Part shown: piece after piece, positions 34,621-44,664 of the stretch
Position numbering within the stretch: the stretch's first letter is position 1
Layout of the letters: every line of letters starts with the position of its first letter
Origin: Chloranthus sessilifolius
Taxonomy: Eukaryota; Streptophyta; Magnoliopsida; Chloranthales; Chloranthaceae
Assembly (NCBI GenBank): GCA_021018995.1
Contig: CM037585.1
Coordinates: 67,706,646-67,770,645, forward strand
Length of the DNA stretch: 64,000 bases
Reading direction: 5' to 3'
The notes under the pieces: model-generated
Databases searched by the model: none
What the model was told of the DNA's origin: nothing
What the model saw: only the letters and a program-made list of their open reading frames with translations
Made by a program: the position numbers and the translations under genes

Positions 34621-35370
34621 CTAAAATGGCTCTAACTTTCACAAGGTCAACTTCAATCCCTCGGTTGCTAACTATAAAACCAAGTAATTTTTCGGAGATG
34701 AAATTTCTTAGGATTCATTTTTAGTTGATATTTCTTAGCTCTCTGTAGCACTAGCCAAAGGGCTTCAGCGTGTCCTACTCGCGTTTGAGACTTCACTAAT
34801 ATGTCATCGACATAAACTTCTACACACTTATATATCATGTCATGAAAAATAGTCATCATGGCACATTGATATGTGGCTCCTGCATTCTTAAGAACAAAAG
34901 GCATGACAGCGTAGCAGTAAGTTCCCCATGGTGTGGTGAAGGAAGTCTTCTCTTGGTCAGACTCTACTAACTTGATCTAATTATATCCAGAGAAACCGTT
35001 CATGCAGGATAGCATCTCATGTCCAGTGGTGTTGTCAATAAGAGTGTCAATATGTGAGAGTGGGAAGTCATCTTTTGGGCATGCCTGATTGAGGTTTCGA
35101 AAGTCAATGGAAACCCGTACCCTGCCGTCTTTCTTGGCGACAGGTACTATGTTGGCGACCCACTTGGGGTAGAGGACAACTCGGATGAATTTAGCTTTGT
35201 GTAACTTGTCAACTTCCTCTTTGACATGAAGGGCTGTTGGGGTGCATCCTGCAGAGTTTCTGCTTAACAGGTTTCGGATTGGGTTCTAAGATAAGACGAT
35301 GTTCTACTGGACTTGGGTATAAACCAGGCATGTCCTTGTAGGATCATGCGAAAGAGTTGAGATGTTCCTG
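34621..35370 (-). pseudogene. Reverse transcriptase of element C
   Basis: From upstream, with frameshifts: YKDMPGL, VKQKL, then a zone with stops carrying VSIDFRNLNQACPKDDFPL. The intact block 34904-34668 reads MPFVLKNAGATYQ and VEVYVDDILVKS, with the YVDD active site (Asp codons at 34803-34808) preserved. Copying of element RNA is its role; stops make it inactive. Similar in sequence and layout to the RT of element B at 60230-60901. Confidence 0.85.
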
Positions 35371-35929
35371 TGGGACTTGTACAATCTGTTGACGTTCTCT
35401 GGGATTGAGCGTCGTACTAATCAACAGTTTTTTGAGCTTCTCGTCAGTGCCAAAATCGATTTCCTCCGTGAGTTCGGTGACAGCCTGGGTCTGTTTGTCA
35501 AAATGTTTAATAACCCATCGGAAGTCCTGAGTCTCATTAGGGCCTGATGTTCCTCCTTCATCCTCGATGAGCTCATATACTACGAAATTACTAGGCTAGG
35601 GATTTAATTTTGTGCAAGGCAACCCTTCATCGGTGTAATTTATGACCGAAAGATCTTTGGTAAAGTGAAGGTTAATGCTATTGATTCTTCTCTCGAAGTC
35701 GTGGAGTATCTCTTCCGATATGATGACTGGCTTATTACTTAGCCTGAAGGCTTTACGTCCTTGCGCGTGAGATGGGTCAGGAATTAGAGGAGGAAAGTCC
35801 CCTCGTTGGCTGCAGACTTGAGTCAGGATAAAGAGTTCCCTTTCTTTTTCAAGGTTTTCTAATGTTTTTAGGCTTTGTATTTCTAACTTTTTAGGCTTTT
35901 CTATGTTTTCTATATATATATATATTTTT

Positions 35930-36895
35930 TTAATAAATATGGTACAGGGTCAGTGGCCTCAAAAGGCATCGGGAGAGCTGCTTCCTCAAATTGAGGGAGC
36001 GAGACGGCTGCTGGAGCCGTTCGGGTGATCCTTCGGGGAACACGGACTTGTTACAAATTTGGCATCTTTTTTTGGAGTCCTCATCCCATGGGATCTTTTG
36101 ATTAAGTAATGCTAATGATAGGGGTATCATAGTTCGATTTTCCTCTACTAGGTTGATTATCTCTTCCCCAAAGAAGCTCGAGAGATAATAATCAATTAAA
36201 CTATCATCGTCGAAGTTATGAGATGATTGTCCTTCCCACGAGGGGGAATCTCCTAAAGGGTCCCCAGGGGGAGGGGGCTCTTTCTCTTGATCTTCATAAT
36301 ATGTTGGGATGAGCGCACATGCTCGGCAACGGGGCTGGTAATGGTAAGAAATGCAGGGTGATTCCCAAGGACATTCCCATCCTCCCAAGTTAGAGTCAAT
36401 GATATTATCCAATTCGCTCTCTTGATTTGATAAGGTGTGAAGTTCTAGGTTGGCTTGCTCTACCAATTCGAGTGCAGGGAGGTCTATCCAGTAGTCCTCG
36501 TCATCACTTGGTAGAGGTCGCCACTCTTCCTCGAGCGATTGCCAAAATATTTGGAGTTGTAGTGCATCTAGAGATGAAGGAGCGTCTGGTTCAAACTCCT
36601 CTTCGAACTCATGGATGCCTCCTAAGTCGAACAACTAACCATCGAGTTCTCTCTCTTCTGGCGCCAATAGCGAGGTTGGTGGATTACTAGTCATGCTTAT
36701 GGTTATAGGGTTGGATCCATCCACTTCGGTCATTGTGGGATGTGTGATCTTGCTAGCAAATTGCTCTAGTATGTGAGTACATGCTTCGCACCGGGGTTGA
36801 TATGGGTGAAAGATACAAGGCGAGTCCCACGGACATTCCCATCCTCCAAGGTCGAGGCAACGACGGATGCTATATGAATTAATATTTTCTTGCAA
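35930..36895 (-). pseudogene. Acidic Cys-motif spacer between protease and RT of element C
   Basis: Two in-frame blocks (36895-36635 and 36634-35930) separated by one stop codon. Each holds the motif LGGWECPW(D/E)SPCI then YQPRC(E/R)AC, that is WECPWxSPC followed nine residues later by CxxC. A third pair, RCQICN, lies near the end. Between them the protein is very acidic (EFEEEFEPDAP, PSDDEDYW). I do not recognise a named domain. The paired cysteines suggest metal binding, and the duplication is internal. In the Gag-Pol order this sits where many elements have only a short linker; its role is unknown. Confidence 0.55.
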
Positions 36896-37240
36896 GGTGT
36901 CATCCCCTTCCCATGGTGAACGTGAGTTTTCTTCGTTGTCTCATAAGGCCACTATGTGAAAATCTTCGTTATCTGTAGACTCCCAATCCTGTAATTGTGG
37001 TTTGATTTCTGGAGGGTCCTTCTTTCTTCCTTCTATAGGATTTTCAGTGTCAAACAAAGGTTTGAGTCCTTCAAGGGGTTCATCGGCATCATCGTTCAAG
37101 TTTATCAAATCGTTGAATGCTTTGGATATTAGTTCAATTTTTGTCTCCTAGGATTTGGTGAAGGATACTTCCTTCTGCTTCGGCACATCTGCTTTCTCAG
37201 TAGTTCCATAGACGATGTGGTCATAAAGAGACTATTTCGG

Positions 37241-37465
37241 TTAGGTAGGGAATAAATCGACTGATTGACCGTTCGATTGGTAACCTAATCCTATGTGCTT
37301 GCATATTTTAGTCAAGAATCTAGGTCTCACACGACCTTGCTTATTCTTACGGAGTCTAGTGTGGGGGATGTGTCCGCGTTGGTACATAAGATCCCACCCT
37401 TTCATCGCGGTTGGGTTGATATCGTATAATTTAGCGAGGTCTCGGCCAACCTCCCTCCTTATCAT
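37241..37465 (-). pseudogene. G-patch-like segment of element C
   Basis: WDLMYQRGHIPHTRLRKNKQ then KICKHIGLGYQ resembles a decayed G-patch (compare GYKKGRGLGPRLQGRTP and FGLGYKPTEE in element B at 59120-59260), in the same place between protease and RT. G-patches bind RNA or helicases. The key glycines are partly lost (GLGKN-type to RLRKN), so this is a moderate call. Confidence 0.45.
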
Positions 37466-37714
37466 CTCTTGTTGTTGCTCTAGGTGAAAACCAGGAAGGG
37501 CAGGTGAGCAGACTCTAGTGACAGTTCCTTCATCAGGGATTCACGTCTTTTGGATGTGGCCTGTGTCTAGTACGGATTCATGGGCTATCGGAATGCTTGC
37601 CGCGTAATCGATATCCATCTCTTGAAAAGGTGCATCGGCGTATATATGGACAATGCAGTCCTTATATAAAAATTTAATGCATTGATGGTATGTAGATGCG
37701 ATAGCCTTCATTGA

Positions 37715-38125
37715 TTATAACCATTTTCTGCCTAAAATGAGATTATATGTACTAGCAGAGTCAGCAACATGGAACGTAACATCTTTTATCGTGAGTCTAA
37801 GGCGAACCTGAAATTTAATAGTTCCTTTTACGAAACGACGTGGGCCATCGTAGGCTATGAACGACAAGGTCGAGGGCCTGATGTCTTGTTCTGTGTATTC
37901 AAGAGTTTTCAATGTGGTGAGAGGGCAAATATTGAGTCTCGCGCCCGTATCGACTAGTGTATGGGGTACAGAAAACCCTCTGATTATGACTATAAGATAT
38001 ATGGGGGAAGCGCTCCCACGAAGTGACTCCTTAGGCATGTCTGCGTCCGTGAATGTGAGGGTGGGAGGTTGTGCCATGACAGAGGTTATTTGATGAAGCT
38101 CATCTAGGGTCATGTCTTCGTCCAC
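37715..38125 (-). pseudogene. Aspartic protease of element C
   Basis: A 136-residue open frame with active-site-like HTLVDTGARLNICPLTTL (DTGA intact) and the second segment VADSASTYNLILGRKWL, followed by a stop near the usual position of HxxxAxxSTxHQ. This is the Tat-type retropepsin that cuts the polyprotein. The matching region in element B has DNGSALNIC instead of DTG. Confidence 0.82.
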
Positions 38126-38251
38126 TTGAGTGTCCTCGAGTGTCCTTATTAACAGTTGATGATGATCAGGCGACTTCTTGATGAGTTCTAGTATAGATAT
38201 CTGGGCTGGAATCTTTTGGAGATGTCGTAACAGATCATATTCTTGCCCTAG

Positions 38252-38895
38252 CTAGAGTGCTATTTCTTTGCCCGGCCAATGGGCCCTAGGTGCAGGTGGC
38301 TGAGGTGGTTGTGGTACGGGAATCAGTGGTGGGATGATGTGTGGTGGGGGTGGCAAGTTAACTTTCCTTTCTCTCGTGTTCCCCTCGGGTAGTTGTGCAT
38401 GCGTGAAATCTTTATTCCACGGGAAAGGGGGAGGTGGATAGTTGGTTCCTGACTTGAGAATATAGTAGGCCGGTTGCTGGTCGAACCTAGCGTGACTCGA
38501 CGTCGGTACATTTGTGAAGCGAGTGAAGTTAGGGGTCAAAGTGCGTGTCCATATGACACTACTCCAAGGTGAGAGGTATTGCATGTGATCCTCTTCCTCT
38601 AAGAAAGTAGAGACCAATGTCTCGCATGGATTTAGGTATTCTTTTTGTTCACTTTCCTCTTCATCTGACGGATACTTAGTTTTTGTTTCACTCTCTTGGT
38701 TGGGAGTCATGTGGGTGAAACTGTCTACCTGTGCGATAGTTGGAATGACGGTTTGAAGAGCATAGTCTCCATACTCAGATCCAAATTCGGATAAAGGGAG
38801 TGGTAAACTTTGGATATGGCTCTAGTGGGGAATGATGGAGGAATGGCCTCCTGGCCCTGAAGGAATGGACTCGTATTTGAGTAAACTTAGGATAT
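38252..38895 (-). pseudogene. Gag-protease linker of element C
   Basis: The frame 38710-38252 is rich in Glu and Pro (YPSDEEESEQKE, PPPPHIIPPLIPVPQPPQPP) and is preceded in the same frame, after one stop, by a segment reaching the solo LTR target duplication at 38896. No known domain. It continues the Gag C-terminus interrupted by the insertion at 38901-40245. Confidence 0.6.
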
Positions 38896-38900
38896 GGAGG
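38896..38900. repeat. Target duplication of the solo LTR (GGAGG, left copy)
   Basis: GGAGG occurs at 38896-38900 and 40246-40250, exactly bounding the inserted 1345 bases; the flanks on both sides are element C gag sequence. Confidence 0.75.
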
Positions 38901-40245
38901 TGTTAAGTAGTGAAAAATGCCACTTTCTACACCTTTAAACCTGGCTTTTGCTAGTACCTAGAGTGTTTAATAATAGTTTTTAAGTATATTTTGCAGTTAG
39001 GGATGAAATATAGAATAATGCAGTTTTCCTATGTAAAAATGTCAAAAAGTGGACTTGGAGCCATCCATTAGAGTTGAGACAAGAGGGGCCAAGCATAAGA
39101 GCAGTTGATACCATTAAAGATGTGATCACTTTAGTGCTGATGCACCAAGCCATAAAACTATAAAGCCAACATGCATAGCTGCCTTGAAGAACTCGAACAG
39201 TTAGCTGAAGTGTCACTCCTGCACTCAGCAGTTTTAGTGCTGCAAACCAAGACCTTCAAGCAGTTTTATTGCTGGAAAATGAGCCACATTAGTCGCACAA
39301 CTGCTATATTTGAAGGACTAGAGAAGATGTCAAAGCTGGAATGTGAAATGTAGAGCTGTTATGTGCTGAAAATAGACTCCACGAGGGGTTATTTTGAACT
39401 CCATGAGCTGCTATGTGTTACAATTGAACCTATCGCAACCTGTCGCAACCTATCAAATGGTTGTTTGAACATGTCGAGCATCCTGTCGAATGGTAGAAAG
39501 AACCTATCGTAACCTGTCGCAACCTATCAAATGGTTGTTTGAACCTCTCGAGCATCCTGTTGATAGGTTCTGATGCCTAAATCAACTTGTCGAGCATCCT
39601 GTCGAATGGTTGAAAGAACCTATAGAACAGTTGCTTGAACCTGTCGAGATTGAAGTTTAGAAGCTCCAACCTATCGAGGCACGGGTTCCAGCCATCTATT
39701 TCACACTTTAGGGACGCTTTGGGGATTCCAATGCTTCTAGGGCACACATCCCAATGTCCCACACATCTCAAGGATTTATCTCAAGTTCCATCAGCAAATA
39801 TCAGTGGCTGCTAGGGGCATTTTTGAGAGTTGCAAAAATGCATCAGTTCGGCACAAATTTCTGCACATGGGACAGCAGTCCACATGTGATTTTTCCTTGG
39901 CAAAAATGAAGACACCTCAGCTGTGCATAACAAAATTAAATTGCTGCTATCTTGTTGGCTGAAATGTAGTTCACTTGGATCAAGCTCCTCTCTTCTGATT
40001 GGTTGCAACTCAAAGCACATGGATCACTGCATACCTATAAATACCCATCTATTTTGTTGTTTTTCTTCAGCAAGGAAAGTAGGAACAAAGGAATAGTCTG
40101 AGTTCTCCTTAGCTCATTTAGGTTTAGTTTTAGGTTTTATTTTCCCCTTTTCTCTTCCCCCTTCTTTCCCTAATCTAGCCTGCTGGATTAGAACTAGGTA
40201 GCAGCTCAGTTCAAACCTCTAGATCTATTTTGTAATTGTAATTTC
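38901..40245 (+). mobile_element. Probable solo LTR inserted in gag of element C
   Basis: A 1345-base insert starting TGTTAAGTAG, with a TATA-like CTATAAATACCC at about 40036 near its right end, a CT-rich stretch, and GGAGG duplications on both sides. It ends ATTTC rather than CA, so either the terminus is mutated or this is another type of LTR-like unit. No coding region, primer site or polypurine tract is present. It contains a tandem repeat of about 74 bases with CAACCTATCAAATGG and GTCGAGCATCCTGTCGA motifs (39427-39640). Confidence 0.6.
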
Positions 40246-40250
40246 GGAGG

Positions 40251-40827
40251 GTAGGATACGAGTGATTAATGCCGAAAGCCAAAAATGGGATTGACTGGAG
40301 AGATCTACAGTAGTGACCTTGGCCAGTGTCCCTTGGTTGTGGTTGGGGATGGGGTTATTTATGATCCCTAAATTCTATTGGGGTTGATTGTTATTAGGGT
40401 TAGAGTTCCTAAGCGCTTCCCAATCAATTTGATTTCGGTCGTTCATGTCATAGATTACGTCCTTGAGAACCCAACAGTCCTCTAGATTGTGTCTCGTATA
40501 TTGATGGAAAGAACAGTACTTACCATAGTCTAGAATTGTAGGTCATGGCCTGGGCTTTTCTTATGAGAATCATAAGAGATTCTGAGCGCAGAGGAGGTGA
40601 AAGATGTTGGAAATAGTATCGGGTAAAGGGGGATAGTGTTCCCACATTGGCTGGTAGGGTCCCCTAGCTGGGTTAAAGTTCTGAGGTGGAGGTACGCTGT
40701 TATAATTCGGCGCATGGGCTGGTCAATTATGTGTTGCGTTTTGGGCCTGATATGCATTAGGGTATTGGTTTCTATTTTGATATTGGCCTTGGTTATGGTT
40801 TTGGCCCTGGTTCTGGTTTGCGTACCT
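40251..40827 (-). pseudogene. Gag C-terminal part of element C
   Basis: The frame continues from the main Gag block with Asn/Gln-rich sequence (NQNQGQNHNQGQYQNRN) interrupted by stops. It then carries KYCSFHQYTRHNLEDC (about 40522-40474), the CxxH..H..C nucleocapsid-type motif typical of Tat Gag, and ends at the solo LTR insertion. It likely bound element RNA. Confidence 0.7.
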
Positions 40828-42132
40828 TTATTGATTAGCACCCTGATTTTGACTAGCGTATCGTTGTTGGGTTTGGTTCTGCCCGAAGTTGCATGGTTGG
40901 AAGTTCCCGTTATTCGAATTTTTCCCTTGATTGACAACCGTATTAACTTGTTCGATTCCTAAGGCTTTCTTATGATTTTTTAATTTTGACTTGCTGGAAG
41001 AGCCCACCTTTGATGTGACTATGGATAATGCAAGGTCTCCGCTCTTGAAGTGTCGCGTTAGTCGGGATGCCTGAGAGTGAAGTGCAGTGAAGTCAGGACA
41101 ATCGCTGATGACTAGGGCGCTCCTTAGTGGTTCCTTAGTATTGTCAATGATGATGTCAATTAAATCTTTCTCTTTCATTGAAGTACCAGTTCTAGCAGCA
41201 AGCTTTCGCATTCTAGCAATGAAGTCGGTGAATTCTTCATCTGGTCCTTGCTTGGCCGCCATCAGGTCGCTGAGGCTAACCGTCTCTTGAATCAAGTGTT
41301 TGTTTTGGCCTAGGAATCGACCGACTAGATAATTAAAAGTCTCTATCTTATAAAGTGGGAGCTCCGCGAACCAGTCTAGGGCTTCTCCTTCTAATGAATG
41401 TTGAAAGTAGTGAATGAGAAGTCCTTGATTGTCGTGAATAGGTCGGCAATCATTACAAAATAGGGCCAAGTAATGGTTCGGATTTCCGGTGCCATTGTGC
41501 TTAGTAAAATTTGGCAGTTTAAATCCTATGGGTAGGTCAAATTCAATGTCTCGACAGAATTTATCGAATCCGAACGAGCGACCTGGGCATTCCCTCTTAG
41601 CCATGTATTCATCGAGCATTTTCGGGAGGTCTTCGATCATTATGGTGTTGTTTTTGGGAGTGACGCGTGAGATACCCTTGTCTGGCAAACTGTCATTAAA
41701 GAACGTGTGAGTATGTTGCCTCAATGGCGTAGAGCGGGCTGACACCGTGCTTAGGGTAAAAGGTGGTCTCTCTTATCATTCCTGCTCTCCTGAGAATTGT
41801 CGTGACTTAATAGTGTCATACACCGCAGCAAAGCTTTTGAGTAACTCCTTGGAGGTCTCATCTCCTCTTTGTATCCTTTGAACTCTAAGATCCACAATTT
41901 GAGTAGTAAGATTTTGCCCGTTGCGGCTCTCTCTTCCGTGACGACTAGTACCAGCGGGTGGTGTAAAGAAGGGATTCTCTTGTTCTCTAGCCATATTAAC
42001 CTCTGGCTGTCGTGGGCTAAAATCATAAAGCGGCTCTTCATATGAGGGGTTGTCATGATAGGCCCACAATGGTGGGTCTCCTAAACTTACTCTTTGTACA
42101 CCCGACATCTCAAGTCTTTGGCGAAGACTCAT
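40828..42132 (-). pseudogene. Gag of element C
   Basis: It begins at ATG 42132 (MSLRQRLEMSGVQ), about 90 bases after the primer site, and runs 118 codons to two adjacent stops (41778-41773). The same frame then continues for more than 300 codons. The main block has FCRDIEFDLPIGFKLPNFTK and HNGTGNPNHYLALF, then HSLEGEALDWFAELP and GPDEEFTDFIARMRKLA, a standard retrotransposon Gag domain. The near-complete frame suggests few lesions. No extra ORF upstream of gag is present, unlike classic Ogre elements. Confidence 0.85.
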
Positions 42133-42223
42133 GTAAAAAGAATCTAAACGACACGACGAGAAAAAAAATAGGGAAGTAAAATAAAGGTAACTATCTAAAG
42201 AAAAATAAGGGGTTTACAAAAGC

Positions 42224-42241
42224 GTCCCATCGCGATCGCCA
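42224..42241 (-). other. Primer binding site of element C
   Basis: Minus-strand TGGCGATCGCGATGGGAC, three bases (GAC) from the end of the 5' LTR. TGGCGA-type sites, probably pairing with an arginine tRNA, are usual in Tat elements; the exact tRNA should be checked. Confidence 0.7.
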
Positions 42242-42244
42242 GTC

Positions 42245-44664
42245 TGTTGGTGAGCGCTTTTTCTGGGTTCCTCTCAGTTCCTGTTGAATAAGTGGCTTTC
42301 AATTCTGTCCTGTTGGACTCTAGCGATGTGGTGTATGTGAGAAGGTGGAGATAAATAACATTAGGAAGATTTTCTTAGGATGATTCCTAGTTGATTTGCG
42401 ATCTCCAGTTGCAGATATTTATCAACGCTGCAACACATCAATGATCACACGTTTAGGTGTGGGTTACTTCTATACTGAATCATCCACCTGCGAACGTCAG
42501 TAGCAGTGTCCTCTTTTAATTAGATAGTTTTAGCTTTTTTTTTAGTTTCCCTTATTACGGTTTTGGTCAATTTAGATTCTCTTTTTTTGTTGTTAATTAT
42601 GATTAGGTGAGGTTATTCTGATGGATTATTTTAGTGTCCTGATGCTATCAGGAATCCAATCATTTTCAGTTTCTCGGTATCATTAGGAGTCCAATTAATA
42701 TCAAAGTCCTGGTACTACTAAGAGTCCAATCAGTTCTAGTCTCCTACAGGTACTAGGAGTGCATGTGTATCAGTTCCAATAATATTCCAATTAAATAAAA
42801 GAGTCTAATTATATCGCAATTCTAGATAAAGTAGGTACGCTAATTTTATTTCAATTCTTGATAAGCAGATGTATCAATAGTATGACAATCACAACTAAAG
42901 CACTTAAGGTAATCTTACTAGCATTCTAATTTGAAGAAAACAAAGACTAACTTTTTTACTACGACTCTGATTGAAGCAATAAATCAATTTACTAAAATAG
43001 AAATAAATGATCGAGGCAATAAAATTAACTTTTTTTTTTTAGAATCGTAATCTACGGATCAATTATGGTAAAAATCTAACTAATAATAAATGAATTAATT
43101 TTCCTAAATTCTGGTGGACATAATGAATTGACTGAACTAGAAGACTGAATTGAATCAAAGTAAATAATGGTACGAAGGCCTATTTGATGCAATTAGCCAA
43201 TTATATTGAAATAGAAAAAAACTACCTATAATTAACTAGTTAACCCTAAACAATCTAAAAAAAGGGGGGGTTGGGCCGGCTATGCTAAGGAGGATTGGCC
43301 TTGTTCCCGAGTACCCTCTGTAAGCTCCCGTGGGCAAATCGGATGGCTGAGATAAAAGATAGGTCAATAGTTAAATAATAAAATAAGAATTTTTAGAATT
43401 GACTTCAAAATTATAATAAGAAATTAGATTGAGAACCTAAAGTTATGAACTGAAATTTATATTTTTTTGGAGTTTTGACAGTATGAAAATATAGAATTAA
43501 ATTATAGATTAAAATTTAGGACTGAATTCGGGTCCAAAATCAGAGATATTAGGCTGTATGATTAAGGATTGGTTTTGAACTCTGAGAGTCAGAACCAGAA
43601 ATTAATGATAGGACTATAAATTAAGATTTTAGAGTAGGATTAGAGCATATGGTCAGTATATCGGACCGCTAGATTAAGGACCGGTTCTAGAAACAGAGAA
43701 CTAGAATCGGATATAGAGAATTTCGGTCCGAAGAGGGTGCTACGGTCTAAAAATTGAAATAGAATTGATTAATTAAACTGAGAGGAAATCCTAAGTCTAA
43801 AATTAAATTAAATTCTTAGCTAGGATCTGGGCCGTGGAGAGGAATCATCGAAGATTCGTGGGTTTGAATCTCGAAATCATGACTAATTTGCTCTATGGGC
43901 TTGTCTCGGAGTTCTCCGGTTTCGAAGTCCTAAAAAAAATTCGTTCTCTCCCTCAAAATTGCCAGCCTCTCTCTCTTCGAGAAGGGCTTTTATAGGTTTT
44001 CCTTCAATTATGCGTCTGTTTTCGAGCATTTAATTGAATTGCGTGCTAGTTTTCTGACGCTTAATCGCTTTAAGTCGATCATCGACTCAGTGTGCGACCG
44101 GCTGAATTACTCAACGGGTTTCCTAGTCCTAACGAAATTAGGACTAATTACGCGCTTGTTGGGACGTGCGTAATCCGATTAAGCGTGTTACCTGAAGCAC
44201 TTAATCGAGGAAACGTAGGGGTCAAGGGTAGGAGACTAGGTCGGGCGTAGGCCAATTACGTGCTGGTGGTGTAGCTCTCAATCCAATCGTGCGTACGATT
44301 CCAGGCACATAATCGAGTCTCGAAACGGTCTTTGAAAGGAAAGCTTGGTTTGAAAGGGGACTGATCGCGCGCTTATGGTTCTGCGCATGATCGAATTACG
44401 CGTGGGTTTTCAGGCACTTAATTCAGGGTTGTTCGGGTATGGTCTCAAGAATGGAATGCAGGACTATTGTTTCAGTCGACGTCCCGACTATATACTATTG
44501 CTTAGTATATAGCCTTCCTACGTTAGGCTTTGAGCCACAAAGCTATTATCTCAGCTTGTGTTCAGCCATGTACTATTGCATGGTCCCATGTCAAGGGTTA
44601 AAAAGGTGAAGGGCTGACCAAACAAATTCGTGTAATCTGAGAGGGCAAAATGAGGGTGTCTACA
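42245..44664 (-). repeat. LTR copy 3 of the C/D family (5' LTR of element C)
   Basis: 2420 bases with intact TG (42245) and CA (44663-44664) ends when read on the + strand, starting TGTAGACACCC in its own direction. It is bordered outside by the CCTGC duplication and inside by the primer site, so it is the 5' LTR. TATA box near 43985-43997; splice donor region near 43820. Confidence 0.9.

Larger units (their letters stand above)
5868..44664 (-). mobile_element. Element C: giant Tat-lineage retrotransposon with antisense PMD gene, plus tandem deletion derivative
   Basis: Reading on the minus strand: 5' LTR (44664-42245), TGG-type primer site (42241-42224), gag (from 42132), protease, G-patch-like and Cys-rich spacer, RT, RNase H, archaeal-type RNase H, integrase (ending 32088), an antisense PMD gene (26654-30448), an antisense duplicated unit (23145-26470), a 3' non-coding region with polypurine tract, and LTR (12178-9756). 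A shortened copy sharing that LTR continues to a third LTR (8286-5868). The dual RNase H and primer site place it in the Tat (Ogre/Tat/Retand) lineage. Nested inside are a Tekay-like element and a solo LTR; without them the 44664-9756 unit is about 24.2 kb. gag-pol carries many stops and frameshifts, so the copy is not autonomous now. Confidence 0.8.

Noticed and set aside
42133..42244. An extra ORF upstream of gag, as in classic Ogre elements
   Set aside because: Only about 110 bases separate the 5' LTR from the gag ATG, so this family has no upstream ORF; its extra gene is downstream and antisense.
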